Below are positions 15,598-23,776 of a DNA stretch of 42,543 nt, in pieces; within the stretch, counting starts at the first letter, position 1, and each line of letters begins with the position of its first letter. Origin of the DNA: Clostridiales bacterium UBA3953 (GTDB taxonomy: Bacteria > Bacillota > Clostridia > Oscillospirales > CAG-272); assembly GCA_002385415.1 (NCBI GenBank), contig DGDL01000030.1, positions 5,547 to 48,089 of the forward strand. The letters are read 5' to 3'. The notes beneath the pieces are model-generated. The model was not told the DNA's origin and did not search any database. It saw only the letters and a list, made by a program, of their open reading frames with translations. Made by a program: the position numbers and the translations under genes.

Positions 15598-16863
15598 ATG
15601 AACAGGCGAAGACCGCTTTACAACCCGACATTTACCGTCCTCACTGCGTTATTTGCAATACTCTTCACTGCCGCGCTTGCCGTTGCGCTGGTTTTTGTTG
15701 CTCGATACGGCTCTGCCACCGAGGCTTATCTGGCAGCCGAATCCGACGCCGAATACATATCGGAGAGTGCGCAGGCCGAAATCGAGGGGCTGCAGGACAA
15801 GCTTGCCGCGCTCAAGCACGAAGTGGAATCGCTTGAAAGCGAACGGGAGCAGCTTATCCGCACTTTTGCCGACTCTGACGAGCGCTATAAAATGCTGCTT
15901 GAGCAGGTCGCAGAGCTTGAATCCGAGCTTGCCGCAAAGCAGCGGGAAATCGCGCGCCTGCACGACGATATTGCAAAGCTTGAGCGCGTTTACAAGGTCG
16001 ACATCAACGCGCAGTTTGCAATAATCGAGGAGCTTGAAAACCTTTTGCGCTCGGGCGCGCCGATGAAACAGCTCAAAACGGTCGAGACCGACGAGGCGGG
16101 CGAAGAAATCGAAAAGATTACAGAGGAATATCCCAGGATAGCGCTTTACTACCAGGACATCACGCACGGGTATACATATTCTTATAACGACAGCGAAGTT
16201 TTTTACAGTGCAAGCTGTCTGAAAGCGCCTTTTGCACTTTCACTGCTGCAGGCGGCGACCGCCGAGCTGGCACGCTCCGCCGACGAGTCTGCCGAGCGCG
16301 TCTATAATTTTGACCAAACCTACACCTATGTTTCCTCCGACGCGCAGAAAGGTTCTGGCATAATAGTAAAGCAGCCCGAGGGCACCGAGTACACCTACCT
16401 GCAGCTTATCGAGCTTATGCTCACGCACAGCGACAACGTCGCTTTTGACCAACTCAAGAAAAAATACAGCACAGCAGAGTTCCGCGCACTTGCCTCGAGG
16501 CTGGGCACCTCCGCAATGAGAAAGGATCTTTCCACAATGACAGCCTCCGACGGAGGCAAGGTACTGACTGAGATTTACGAGTTCATCAGAAGCGACTCGC
16601 CGTTTTCGCAATTCATGTACGACGCAATGACGCGCAGCAACCACCGCGTCATGATTCCCGCCGCCGTGCCCGGTAAACCCGTTGCAAACAAATACGGCTG
16701 GGATATAGGGGCATATCACGACATGGGGATAGTTTTTGACAAAAACCCCTATGTCGTCGTGATACTCACCGACCTTGACCAAGGCGGAAGCGAAGTTGAC
16801 ACCTACATAAGAAATGTGCTGAAGCTCGTAAACAGGCTGCACGAAAACTTCTATAAAAATTAG
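15598..16863 (+). CDS. Membrane-anchored coiled-coil serine hydrolase (class A beta-lactamase fold)
   Basis: A 421-residue protein with three parts: an N-terminal membrane helix (about 13-37), a long heptad-rich coiled coil (about 52-130), and a C-terminal domain of the beta-lactamase2 type. Active-site signatures are S206-C-L-K209 (SxxK), S278-D-N280 (the SDN loop) and N-K365-Y-G-W at the KTG position. With the helix first, the catalytic domain should face the cell exterior, held off the membrane by the coiled coil. It may be a cell-wall peptidase/transpeptidase-like enzyme rather than a resistance enzyme, but that is inference. ATG 15598 has AGGAGA 7 bp upstream; GTG 15595 is a poorer option. 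A strong terminator overlaps the stop. Confidence 0.85.
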   Translation: MNRRRPLYNPTFTVLTALFAILFTAALAVALVFVARYGSATEAYLAAESDAEYISESAQAEIEGLQDKLAALKHEVESLESEREQLIRTFADSDERYKMLLEQVAELESELAAKQREIARLHDDIAKLERVYKVDINAQFAIIEELENLLRSGAPMKQLKTVETDEAGEEIEKITEEYPRIALYYQDITHGYTYSYNDSEVFYSASCLKAPFALSLLQAATAELARSADESAERVYNFDQTYTYVSSDAQKGSGIIVKQPEGTEYTYLQLIELMLTHSDNVAFDQLKKKYSTAEFRALASRLGTSAMRKDLSTMTASDGGKVLTEIYEFIRSDSPFSQFMYDAMTRSNHRVMIPAAVPGKPVANKYGWDIGAYHDMGIVFDKNPYVVVILTDLDQGGSEVDTYIRNVLKLVNRLHENFYKN

Positions 16864-16891
16864 CCGGCGCAATACAGCGTCGGCTAATTTT
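16860..16891. terminator. Bidirectional intrinsic terminator
   Basis: TTAGCCGGCGC pairs over 11 bp (one G-U) with GCGTCGGCTAA around AATACA. TTTT follows on the plus strand, and on the minus strand the stem is followed by TTTTTA. It ends the plus-strand serine hydrolase transcript and probably also the convergent DUF4153 gene. Confidence 0.88.
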
Positions 16892-16942
16892 ATGCAATTC
16901 TATTGACTTTTTGGAATGGATGCTGCCGAATACCGGCGGCTT

Positions 16943-18760
16943 CTATTTTTCTTTCACAAAAATCTGTGACGGGGTTGCCCATACGCTGCGCTCGCCGTTT
17001 TTATGCTCGGTTATCGAGACTTCCGACAGCGTCAAAAGCGCCGATATTTCCTCGCTTTCGAGCCTGATCATAAGTTCGCTTTGCGCTATGGTGCTTTTCT
17101 CGCTTCCGGCAGGATATTTTTCGCTAAGCTGTGCAATAAATTCGCCAAGCGACTGCTCGATTATTATATTGCCGTCGAGAGTTATTCTTATCATCGGACT
17201 GCCGCCGTTATCGGGGTTTAGCCACACAAACGCATATTCCCCGCGATTGGTTGTAACGACAACGTCGGCAAATCGCCCGGCAAGCGACAGTGCCCAGTCA
17301 TACTCGCTAACCGGTATGGCATCGGGTTCGGCGAAAAGGTACAGCCCGCGCCCGTACTGCTCGTCGGACGTGCTGCCGTCGTCGTATATCCAGAGCTTGT
17401 CGAACCCGAACTTTTCGCGGAACACCTCGCCGTGTGACATACTGTCGTCAAACCACTCGGGCAGACTGCCATCCGAGTATGCAAGAAAGTCCACCGCGTC
17501 GGTTATCGCCGCGCGGGTCGCCGCGTCCGGCTCGACGGCCGCAGGCGTCAGCTTGCCGCCGGAAAGCATGCCCTCGCGCTCGAGCAGCGTCTCGAGCCGC
17601 ACGAGCTGCGCAGTGACCGGCAGGTCTATATAGCCCATCCCCGGCAGCACGGCTATCACAGCAAGCACGCAGGCGACAATAGCCAGTGACCGGTGAGCTT
17701 CCACGCGCCGCTCTCCGCGCATTGTCAAAAGCAGTATGCTGCCGACAGCCGCGAGCACCCAGATTAAAATGAAAACATACTCGGTCGTTTTCAGTCCGCT
17801 TTCCATAAGTCGCACTATGACCGCCCATGCCTCGAATGCAAGTATCACGAGAGCGGCTATCGGGTAGACCGAGCGATAAAGGCGCGTCACGCCGGAATCG
17901 TCGTCCGAGGTCATGGCATGCAGCCACAGCCCGCCGATTGTATACGCCGCTGTGACAGCCGCAAGCTGCTCGAAGTTGGAATCGGTCACACCGAAAAGGT
18001 TGAGCAGTGCCCATATAAGCAGCACTGCGGTGAGCGCAAGCATTATGGGTATCAGTATATAGCTAAACAGCACAACTATAAAAAGCGGTTTATGCTGGGC
18101 ACGCTCGCGACGCTCCGGCGCCTGCCCTTCCCTAAGCGGGGGAAAGTAACCGACGAACAGCAGAAACGCCAAAAGACCGGATAGTGTCGTGATATAGCCG
18201 TAGACCTTGTTGCTCATATCCGGGTAGATAAGCCCTTCCACCGCGCCGGCAACCCCGCTCGCGCCGGCAAGCGCCACAAGGCCGTACAACAGCGCGATGA
18301 AATACGACTTGTGCGCCATAAACAGCGCGCGCACAAAATCCGTCTCGTCAGAGCGCCTGCCGGCAATCATCACGAAAGCAACAAGCGAAACGAATATCGC
18401 TGCCAGAACCCGCATTGCCGCTCGCTCCGACACTTCGCCGGCAGAGCCGCCGGCTATATACAGCGCGGCAAATGCCGCTATCGCAACGCCAAGCGCGATG
18501 AGATTGGAGGCAAGCGGCGCGTTTTTTGACTCATAGTAAGTCTGTGCTGCCGCGACTGCCGTCATGCCGGCAAACGCGCCAAGCGCCAGCGCCCACAAAA
18601 GGCAACTTAAAGGAAAGTTATATTTTGACAGGTCAAACTGAATTTGAAGAATACAGACCAATGCAAACGCTGTGGCGCATCCGACGGTCGTCGGATACGC
18701 TTTTGCCGCGCGTCCCGCACCGCTCAGTACGCCCGAGATGGATCTGATAATTTTGGACAT
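16943..18760 (-). CDS. DUF4153 multi-pass membrane protein
   Basis: A 605-residue protein whose first two thirds contain roughly ten or more hydrophobic segments, followed by a soluble C-terminal region of about 220 residues (from about 385). The hydrophobic order, the F-L-x-x-x-Y-F-P-P-L-R-E turn near 205 and the S-x-x-Y-x-S/P-V-Y-P motif fit the DUF4153 family, which has no established function. The start ATG has GGAGG 5 bp upstream. The gene stands alone, between the terminator at 16860 and an AT-rich divergent intergenic region, so no partner is suggested. I could not find a convincing promoter on this strand. Confidence 0.78.
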   Translation of the reverse strand: MSKIIRSISGVLSGAGRAAKAYPTTVGCATAFALVCILQIQFDLSKYNFPLSCLLWALALGAFAGMTAVAAAQTYYESKNAPLASNLIALGVAIAAFAALYIAGGSAGEVSERAAMRVLAAIFVSLVAFVMIAGRRSDETDFVRALFMAHKSYFIALLYGLVALAGASGVAGAVEGLIYPDMSNKVYGYITTLSGLLAFLLFVGYFPPLREGQAPERRERAQHKPLFIVVLFSYILIPIMLALTAVLLIWALLNLFGVTDSNFEQLAAVTAAYTIGGLWLHAMTSDDDSGVTRLYRSVYPIAALVILAFEAWAVIVRLMESGLKTTEYVFILIWVLAAVGSILLLTMRGERRVEAHRSLAIVACVLAVIAVLPGMGYIDLPVTAQLVRLETLLEREGMLSGGKLTPAAVEPDAATRAAITDAVDFLAYSDGSLPEWFDDSMSHGEVFREKFGFDKLWIYDDGSTSDEQYGRGLYLFAEPDAIPVSEYDWALSLAGRFADVVVTTNRGEYAFVWLNPDNGGSPMIRITLDGNIIIEQSLGEFIAQLSEKYPAGSEKSTIAQSELMIRLESEEISALLTLSEVSITEHKNGERSVWATPSQIFVKEK

Positions 18761-18871
18761 ACATACCTCCGTTTTAGATACTACACTTTAGTTTGACGTA
18801 TAAAATATTGAAGTTCAATCGATTTTTCTAATATTTACAGTTAATTAACAAATTTATTTTTTGAAAAATCA

Positions 18872-18900
18872 TTGACTTATATACACCAATAGCATATAAT
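18872..18900 (+). promoter_or_regulatory. Sigma-A promoter for the zinc-ribbon gene
   Basis: TTGACT (18872-18877) and TATAAT (18895-18900) lie 17 bp apart in an AT-rich stretch. Transcription should begin near 18907, just before the leader hairpin. Confidence 0.85.
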
Positions 18901-18909
18901 AGACCAGTC

Positions 18910-18938
18910 GTGCTGCGCAAGTCAAAGCCGCGCAGCAC
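18910..18938 (+). promoter_or_regulatory. 5'-end stem-loop in the zinc-ribbon gene leader
   Basis: GTGCTGCGC (18910-18918) pairs perfectly with GCGCAGCAC (18930-18938) across an 11-nt loop, beginning within a few bases of the predicted transcript start. AATTTTAG follows, and the GAGGT ribosome site begins at 18949. It could stabilise the mRNA 5' end or act as a weak attenuator. Confidence 0.65.
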
Positions 18939-18958
18939 AATTTTAGTTGAGGTATAGT

Positions 18959-19216
18959 ATGTACAAAGACAAAACTCTCGTTTGCCGCGATTGCGGCAGC
19001 AATTTCACCTTTACTGCTGGAGAGCAGCAGTTTTACGCCGAAAAGGGATTCGCAAACGAACCGCAGCGCTGCAAAACATGCCGCGACGCCAAAAAGGGCA
19101 AGCCCGCACGTCAGATGTTCGACGCCGTCTGCTCCGATTGCGGCAAGGAGTGCAAGATACCGTTTGAGCCCAAAACCGACCGCCCCGTTTACTGCAGCGA
19201 CTGCTTCAGAAAATAA
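18959..19216 (+). CDS. Small zinc-ribbon protein (zf-trcl/CxxC type)
   Basis: An 85-residue protein with four CxxC pairs: CRDCGSNF, CKTCR, CSDCGKEC and CSDCF. These probably form two zinc ribbons. The N-terminal half matches the common probable-zinc-ribbon domain (MYKDKTLVCRDCG...FTAGEQQFY...KGF.NEPQRC). The C-terminal half, with F-x-A-V-C-S-D-C-G-K-x-C-x-I-P-F-x-P and RPVYCSDCF, matches the CxxC-x-SSR type found in small clostridial proteins. The family is widespread and of unknown function; nucleic-acid or protein binding is possible. ATG 18959 has GAGGT 5 bp upstream. It is monocistronic between its own promoter and terminator. Confidence 0.85.
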   Translation: MYKDKTLVCRDCGSNFTFTAGEQQFYAEKGFANEPQRCKTCRDAKKGKPARQMFDAVCSDCGKECKIPFEPKTDRPVYCSDCFRK

Positions 19217-19229
19217 ATCGGTCAAATAT

Positions 19230-19265
19230 GCCGGGAATCGCAATCACGCGACTCCCGGCTTTTTT
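19230..19265 (+). terminator. Intrinsic terminator of the zinc-ribbon gene
   Basis: GCCGGGA (19230-19236) pairs with TCCCGGC (19253-19259), with further inner TCGC/GCGA pairing, and is followed by six T residues (19260-19265). It lies between convergent genes. Confidence 0.9.
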
Positions 19266-19276
19266 GATTATATCGC

Positions 19277-20107
19277 CTAAACGTTGCCAACAATTACTGT
19301 GTCCAGCTTTTCCTGTGCGACCTCCGCAAGCCTGTAAAGCGTCTGCACCGGCGTCGGCTGCCTGTCCCGATACCTGCCGCGCGGGAAAAAGCGGGTTATA
19401 TGCAGCGGGATAGACCTGTCGAGCGAGGCGACCCACGACGCAAGCTCTCTGACCTGTTGCTCGGTGTCACTTATGCCCGGCACAACAAGCGTTGTAAGCT
19501 CGACATGCGCGCTTTTTGCCGCGGCGGCAATAAATGCGAGCACCATCTCGAAGTCGCCGCCCAGTTTTTTATAGCCTTCGGCAGTAAAGCACTTGAGGTC
19601 GATGTTGAACGCGTCGATATACGGCAAAACCTCCTCAAGCACCGGCTGCGATACCGCGCCGTTGGTCACGACTACGTTTGCCATCCCTTTCGCTTTGACA
19701 GCCGCGCCTGCGTCGCGCACATACTCCCAGCTTATCATGGGCTCGTTGAAGGTAAACGCGACGCCGATGTTGCCGTCGGGCTGCCTGGCTTTTGCAAGCG
19801 CGGCAAGCTCGTCGGGAGCCAGATAGCGCCAGGGCACGCTTTCCGCGTCGGCGCGCGAAATCGAGTCGTTTTGACAGAACGGGCAGTTCATATTACAGCC
19901 ATAGCTTCCGACCGACAGCACCATTTTACCGGACATGAAACGGGCGAGCGGCTTTTTTTCGACGGGGTCAAGCGCAATCGAGGTTATCCTGCCATAATTG
20001 TCGCAAACGCTCTTGCCGTCCCTGCAGGCACGCGCACCGCAAAACCCGATGTCACCTTCCTTGAGCTTGCAGTGCCTGAAACATACATGACAGACGACGT
20101 CAGACAT
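19277..20107 (-). CDS. amrS: AmmeMemoRadiSam system radical SAM enzyme AmrS
   Basis: A 276-residue radical-SAM protein of the AmrS group, related to pyruvate-formate-lyase-activating enzymes. The cluster motif CxxxCxxC is C71/C75/C78 (SYGCNMNCPFCQN). Extra N-terminal cysteines (C6, C9, C13, C23, C28 in VCHVCFRHC...GFCGARAC) are characteristic of the subfamily. AFTFNEPMISWEYV and the IDLKCF motif support it. The start overlaps the end of the upstream Memo-AMMECR1 gene by 8 bases, with GAGGT 8 bp ahead of the ATG inside that gene. The reaction catalysed by the AmmeMemoRadiSam set is, to my knowledge, not established. Confidence 0.92.
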   Translation of the reverse strand: MSDVVCHVCFRHCKLKEGDIGFCGARACRDGKSVCDNYGRITSIALDPVEKKPLARFMSGKMVLSVGSYGCNMNCPFCQNDSISRADAESVPWRYLAPDELAALAKARQPDGNIGVAFTFNEPMISWEYVRDAGAAVKAKGMANVVVTNGAVSQPVLEEVLPYIDAFNIDLKCFTAEGYKKLGGDFEMVLAFIAAAAKSAHVELTTLVVPGISDTEQQVRELASWVASLDRSIPLHITRFFPRGRYRDRQPTPVQTLYRLAEVAQEKLDTVIVGNV

Positions 20108-21488
20108 ACCGAACTACCTCAAATCGATAGAGTGTAACAGGCTCGCTGCGCCCTATTCCCGCCTTGCGGCGCGCGATGTCTATCTGCTTTTCGACGGTGT
20201 CGACGCCGTCGAGGTCGGGCAGCAGCAGCCCGCGCTTGAAACCGCTTTCAACTATTACGCCGTAACGGCTGGGGTCAAGCTCGCTCGGCGAGTCTATCTT
20301 TTCGGGCTCGCCGAGCACGTCGACGCTGTATTCGAGCATCGGCAGCTCCTCCGGTCTGACGGGGTCAAATCGCGGGTCGCGCGAACAGGCGCTGATGCCA
20401 TTTTGCACTATCTCCTCGGCAATCGAATTTGTGGTCGGCCCTATTGTGCCGATGCAGCCGCGCAGACTGCCCCTGATATGCAGCGACACGAACACACCGG
20501 CGCGGCGCTGGAGCAGCTCTGCCGGCAGCCAGTCGGGTAGCCGGGCGCGCTTACCCTCACGGACGAAGGTTTCAACGGCAAGCTTTGCGATCCTGACATA
20601 CGGGTTGCTGCTTTCGCTGGCCCCGCGCGCGGGCGATGTGTTTGTCATGCACTCCAGATAGCAGCGCGAGGGGTCGGCATCACCTGGCTCGAAGATGCAA
20701 ACGCCATATCCGACCCCGAACGGGCCTTCGTATGACAGCCGCTCTGCCCTCACCGCGCGTCTGTCGAGTGCGCCGGCCATAATCGTAAACGAGCGGTGCC
20801 CGCATTCGCCCGCCGCATAGCAAAAAGCCTCGCCGAAATCAAACAGCTCGCCAAAATTGGCATCTCCCATCACATTCATTATCCTGTCGTCGTACTGCGG
20901 GCCTTCGGGTGAAAAGCCATACGGGCCGTCCTCACGCAGACGGTGCGAAAGGTCGCCGCTTGCGATAAATCCGACACGCCGCCCCAGTCGGTCGGCAACC
21001 TCGGATACGAGCATGCCCAGCCGATAATGGTCGGACAGCGGGAGTCCGGACAGACCGATTCGCACAATTTTCGGCAGCTTGCCAAACCTGTAGGCTTTCT
21101 CGACAAAATAGAGCGGTACCATCGTGCCATGGTCGAGCGACGGGTCGCGCTCGGCAGAAGTGTCGACCTGCAAACCGGCTTTAACCGCCGCATCGCGCAG
21201 CGCAAGCGTAAACTCGGTGTCATAGTCGACGCTTATTTTGACACCCGGCGCTCTGAACGCCGCAAAACTGCCTTTTGCCGACTCGCCGGGCGATATGTGA
21301 AACCTGTCGACATAAAACAGGCTGTGCGGAGTTGTGATAACCAGTGTGTCCGGCTGCGAATCTTTCAAAAACTTCACCGCGGTGCCGTACGCTGCGATAG
21401 TGGACGATACACGCCGCTCCTCGCCGCGCCCAACCTCCGGCACGATAAGCGGCGGATGCGGAACCATAACTGCACTTACGACCGGCAT
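20100..21488 (-). CDS. Fused Memo-like and AMMECR1-domain protein (AmmeMemoRadiSam)
   Basis: A 462-residue two-domain protein. Residues 1 to about 270 resemble Memo/extradiol-dioxygenase LigB proteins: AVMVPHPPLIVPEVGRG at the start, SLDHGTMVPLYFV mid-domain, and SGDLSHRL. Residues about 285-462 form an AMMECR1 domain with G-V-F-V-S-L and RGSLRGCIGTIGPT, the conserved signature. In other genomes the two are often separate genes beside amrS; here they are fused and overlap amrS by 8 bases, which supports a physical complex. GAGGTGAT precedes the ATG. The promoter at 21524-21552 should drive both genes. Function is unknown. Confidence 0.9.
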   Translation of the reverse strand: MPVVSAVMVPHPPLIVPEVGRGEERRVSSTIAAYGTAVKFLKDSQPDTLVITTPHSLFYVDRFHISPGESAKGSFAAFRAPGVKISVDYDTEFTLALRDAAVKAGLQVDTSAERDPSLDHGTMVPLYFVEKAYRFGKLPKIVRIGLSGLPLSDHYRLGMLVSEVADRLGRRVGFIASGDLSHRLREDGPYGFSPEGPQYDDRIMNVMGDANFGELFDFGEAFCYAAGECGHRSFTIMAGALDRRAVRAERLSYEGPFGVGYGVCIFEPGDADPSRCYLECMTNTSPARGASESSNPYVRIAKLAVETFVREGKRARLPDWLPAELLQRRAGVFVSLHIRGSLRGCIGTIGPTTNSIAEEIVQNGISACSRDPRFDPVRPEELPMLEYSVDVLGEPEKIDSPSELDPSRYGVIVESGFKRGLLLPDLDGVDTVEKQIDIARRKAGIGRSEPVTLYRFEVVRYV

Positions 21489-21523
21489 TGTACTATCACC
21501 TCGTTATATTTGCATTTTTTATT

Positions 21524-21552
21524 ATTATAGCTTGTACTCACGTCTATTACAA
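21524..21552 (-). promoter_or_regulatory. Promoter for the AmmeMemoRadiSam genes
   Basis: On the minus strand TATAAT (21524-21529) lies 17 bp from TTGTAA (21547-21552). The -10 is perfect and the -35 partial. Confidence 0.7.
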
Positions 21553-21587
21553 GAACCATGTATAAAAATGGCATAAATGCGCCGGAT

Positions 21588-21604
21588 AGAAATGCGATAT
21601 TTCT
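21588..21604. repeat. Operator-like palindrome AGAAAT-N5-ATTTCT
   Basis: Six-base arms AGAAAT and ATTTCT flank GCGAT, between the divergent AmmeMemoRadiSam and TerB_N promoters and about 38 bp upstream of the latter's -35. The position suits a regulator site, but a 6-bp match is weak. Confidence 0.4.
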
Positions 21605-21641
21605 GCATGGCCTGCCCGTGCGTACATTTTCCGCGGTTTTG

Positions 21642-21670
21642 TTGACAACAATAGCCCGGAGTGCTAAAAT
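21642..21670 (+). promoter_or_regulatory. Sigma-A promoter for the TerB_N/ATPase operon
   Basis: TTGACA (21642-21647) and TAAAAT (21665-21670) are separated by 17 bp. The start near 21677 gives a leader of about 37 nt before the GTG start. Confidence 0.82.
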
Positions 21671-21713
21671 AATATGATAAGATGGCTATTACAGTAAAGC
21701 GAGGTGCCGCTGC

Positions 21714-23759
21714 GTGGACGAAAAGGACCGCCGACCAAATCGGGACAGCGAGTTTTGGGACATCGAATTTACCCGTCCCAAGCGTAAACTGCGCCGTTTT
21801 GCGCATGACACAGGCACCACTTTGCTGCACATCTCAAACGATGAGAGCTGCCCGGCCGAAAGCGAGGGAAAAGTTCCCCGCCCGCCCGCCGACCGGGAAA
21901 GCATGCGCTTTCGCAGAGGCTCGCCAAAGCCTCAAAAAGACAGCGCCGGGCGTAAACCTACGCTCGAAGAGCTGATGCGCGACGGCCTCATCGTGCACGC
22001 AAGCGACATTGAGCCGTTTCCGCAAACAGCGGCGGAGCGTCTTGAGGAAAAAGACGTGCGGTCGGCAGGCGCCGAGGGCAACAGTAGTCATGACGAGCCG
22101 CAAGTGACACAGCCGCCGGGCATCAGCCCGTGGGAATCGTATGATACAGGCGAAAAAATACCCCGTCGTGCGAACATGATGCAAAATTCCGAGCCGTATC
22201 TTTGCTACACGCCGGACGACAACAAGCTCATTTCGGAGGTGCGGGTTTCAAATTGGCCCTCACCCTATACGTTTTACGAGCGCTTCCGCAGTGATGCGCG
22301 CCGATATTTAGACTTTCCGGCACAGGAATGCCCACCGGCGCCCTTTTTCTCTTTTATGCCGCAGTATGTTCAGCTCAGCGCCGACCAGCTTGCATGGTAT
22401 TTTTACTGGCGTTCGCTGGTGCGCGAAGGCAAGTATCCCGCCACCGACTTCGGGTATGTGATGCTTTATATTTATGAGCTTATCAACCTGACGGACATGC
22501 TCGAGCCCGAACAGGTGCTCCAGCAGCTTTGCGATGTATGGCTCGGTTATCGCGACCGGCACCCGCGGCTTGACAGGTATCTTGCCGAATGGGTGTGCGA
22601 TCTCTGTCTTATCCACCGGTTGCCGCTGCCCTACGAGCGGCTTGCGCCTATTTACCCGCAAATTATATCCGCCTCGCGGTTTAAAGAGTTTTACGTCGGC
22701 TGTACAAAAGGCTCCGATTTGCCCCTTGCGGAGGCGCTGCTTAATTTTAATTCGGGCTATGACTGGCGTCGCAGCAAATATCTCGCCGACGAAAACCGGC
22801 ATTTGTTTGAAGAGCATATCATCGGCGCGTTTCTCTATGCCTGCCGCAAACTTGAGTCGGCAGAACCCGCCGTCGAGTATACACAGTCTCCCGAAACTAA
22901 TCTGATCTGCTCGGCGCTGAGAACCTACGGAACGCGGCAGCGCGTCATTCGCGACGCATACTCCGGCGCGCTTTGCGCGTATGAGATAAAGCGCAAAATC
23001 GAGGTGCACTACTATTCGTGCACTCGTTCCCCCGAGCTGCGCTATATAGTCACCGACATGGTAAAGTACGCCGAAAACAATGTGCGCGCGATGATAGGCG
23101 TAAAATCGCGGCTGGGCACGCCCAATCTGCCCGCAGCAGCAAAAGCGTTAATAGCCGAGTATTTCGCGCCGCTTCGCGAAAAGCGGAAGAAAAAAGCGGA
23201 GAAGGCCCCGGAATACGAGCGCTTTTACGAAGCCGAAAGCAAAGGACTGTCGCCGGAGGCGGCGCTTGAGCTTGAGCGCCGCTCCTGGGAGACCACCCGG
23301 CTGCTCGTCGACGCTTTCGACGACCATAGCACCGAGTTCGACGGTAAAAGCGCGCCGGGCGGTGTCACACATGCTGCGGTTGATACCCTTGGCACCGCAA
23401 ATTCAGCAGATTTGGCCACAGCGGAAAATGAAACCGATACCGGCAAAGACAGCCCCGTCTCCGGCACAATTCAGCCGACCGGCGAGCGGGATGTCTCTTT
23501 GCATGAAGGCGCCGGCGACCGCCCGGAATTTGAAAGATATCGCCACGCATACGTTTTTTTGCGCGACGGCAACACGCAAAGCTTTTCGGCGCTTGCCGAA
23601 AGCATGAATCTTATGCCCGAAACGCTTGTGGAAAAACTCAACGAGTATGCTTATGATATAATCGGCGACATCGCTGCCGAGCCGGGCGGGCCCGGCGGAT
23701 GGCAAATCGTCGACGACTATGTCGCCGAACTTGACGAACATTTTGGCTGCGCGCCCTAA
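21714..23759 (+). CDS. TerB_N / TerB_C domain protein
   Basis: A 681-residue protein. Residues 1 to about 180 are charged and low in complexity. About 183-390 fit the TerB N-terminal domain: FYERFRSDARRYLDF, then the aromatic SFMPQYVQLSADQLAWYFYWRS and a helical region. A charged helical stretch (about 455-520) and a disordered linker (about 535-605) lead to a TerB_C-like end (YVFLRDGNTQSFSALAESMN...GGWQIVDDY). TerB-family names come from tellurite-resistance operons, but no other ter gene is here, so metal resistance should not be assumed. The GTG start has GAGGTG 7 bp upstream. The ATPase gene follows after 17 bp, and the pairing suggests a joint complex. It could act in DNA processing or defence; that is inference. 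Confidence 0.75.
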   Translation: MDEKDRRPNRDSEFWDIEFTRPKRKLRRFAHDTGTTLLHISNDESCPAESEGKVPRPPADRESMRFRRGSPKPQKDSAGRKPTLEELMRDGLIVHASDIEPFPQTAAERLEEKDVRSAGAEGNSSHDEPQVTQPPGISPWESYDTGEKIPRRANMMQNSEPYLCYTPDDNKLISEVRVSNWPSPYTFYERFRSDARRYLDFPAQECPPAPFFSFMPQYVQLSADQLAWYFYWRSLVREGKYPATDFGYVMLYIYELINLTDMLEPEQVLQQLCDVWLGYRDRHPRLDRYLAEWVCDLCLIHRLPLPYERLAPIYPQIISASRFKEFYVGCTKGSDLPLAEALLNFNSGYDWRRSKYLADENRHLFEEHIIGAFLYACRKLESAEPAVEYTQSPETNLICSALRTYGTRQRVIRDAYSGALCAYEIKRKIEVHYYSCTRSPELRYIVTDMVKYAENNVRAMIGVKSRLGTPNLPAAAKALIAEYFAPLREKRKKKAEKAPEYERFYEAESKGLSPEAALELERRSWETTRLLVDAFDDHSTEFDGKSAPGGVTHAAVDTLGTANSADLATAENETDTGKDSPVSGTIQPTGERDVSLHEGAGDRPEFERYRHAYVFLRDGNTQSFSALAESMNLMPETLVEKLNEYAYDIIGDIAAEPGGPGGWQIVDDYVAELDEHFGCAP

Positions 23760-23776
23760 CAGCAGCGGAGAGTTAA

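Noticed and set aside
15598..16863. An antibiotic-resistance beta-lactamase
   Set aside because: The membrane anchor and coiled coil, and K-Y-G in place of KTG, do not fit a secreted class A resistance enzyme.
21714..23759. Tellurite resistance as the function of the TerB_N protein
   Set aside because: Only the domain name points that way; terZACDE-type genes are absent from the window.
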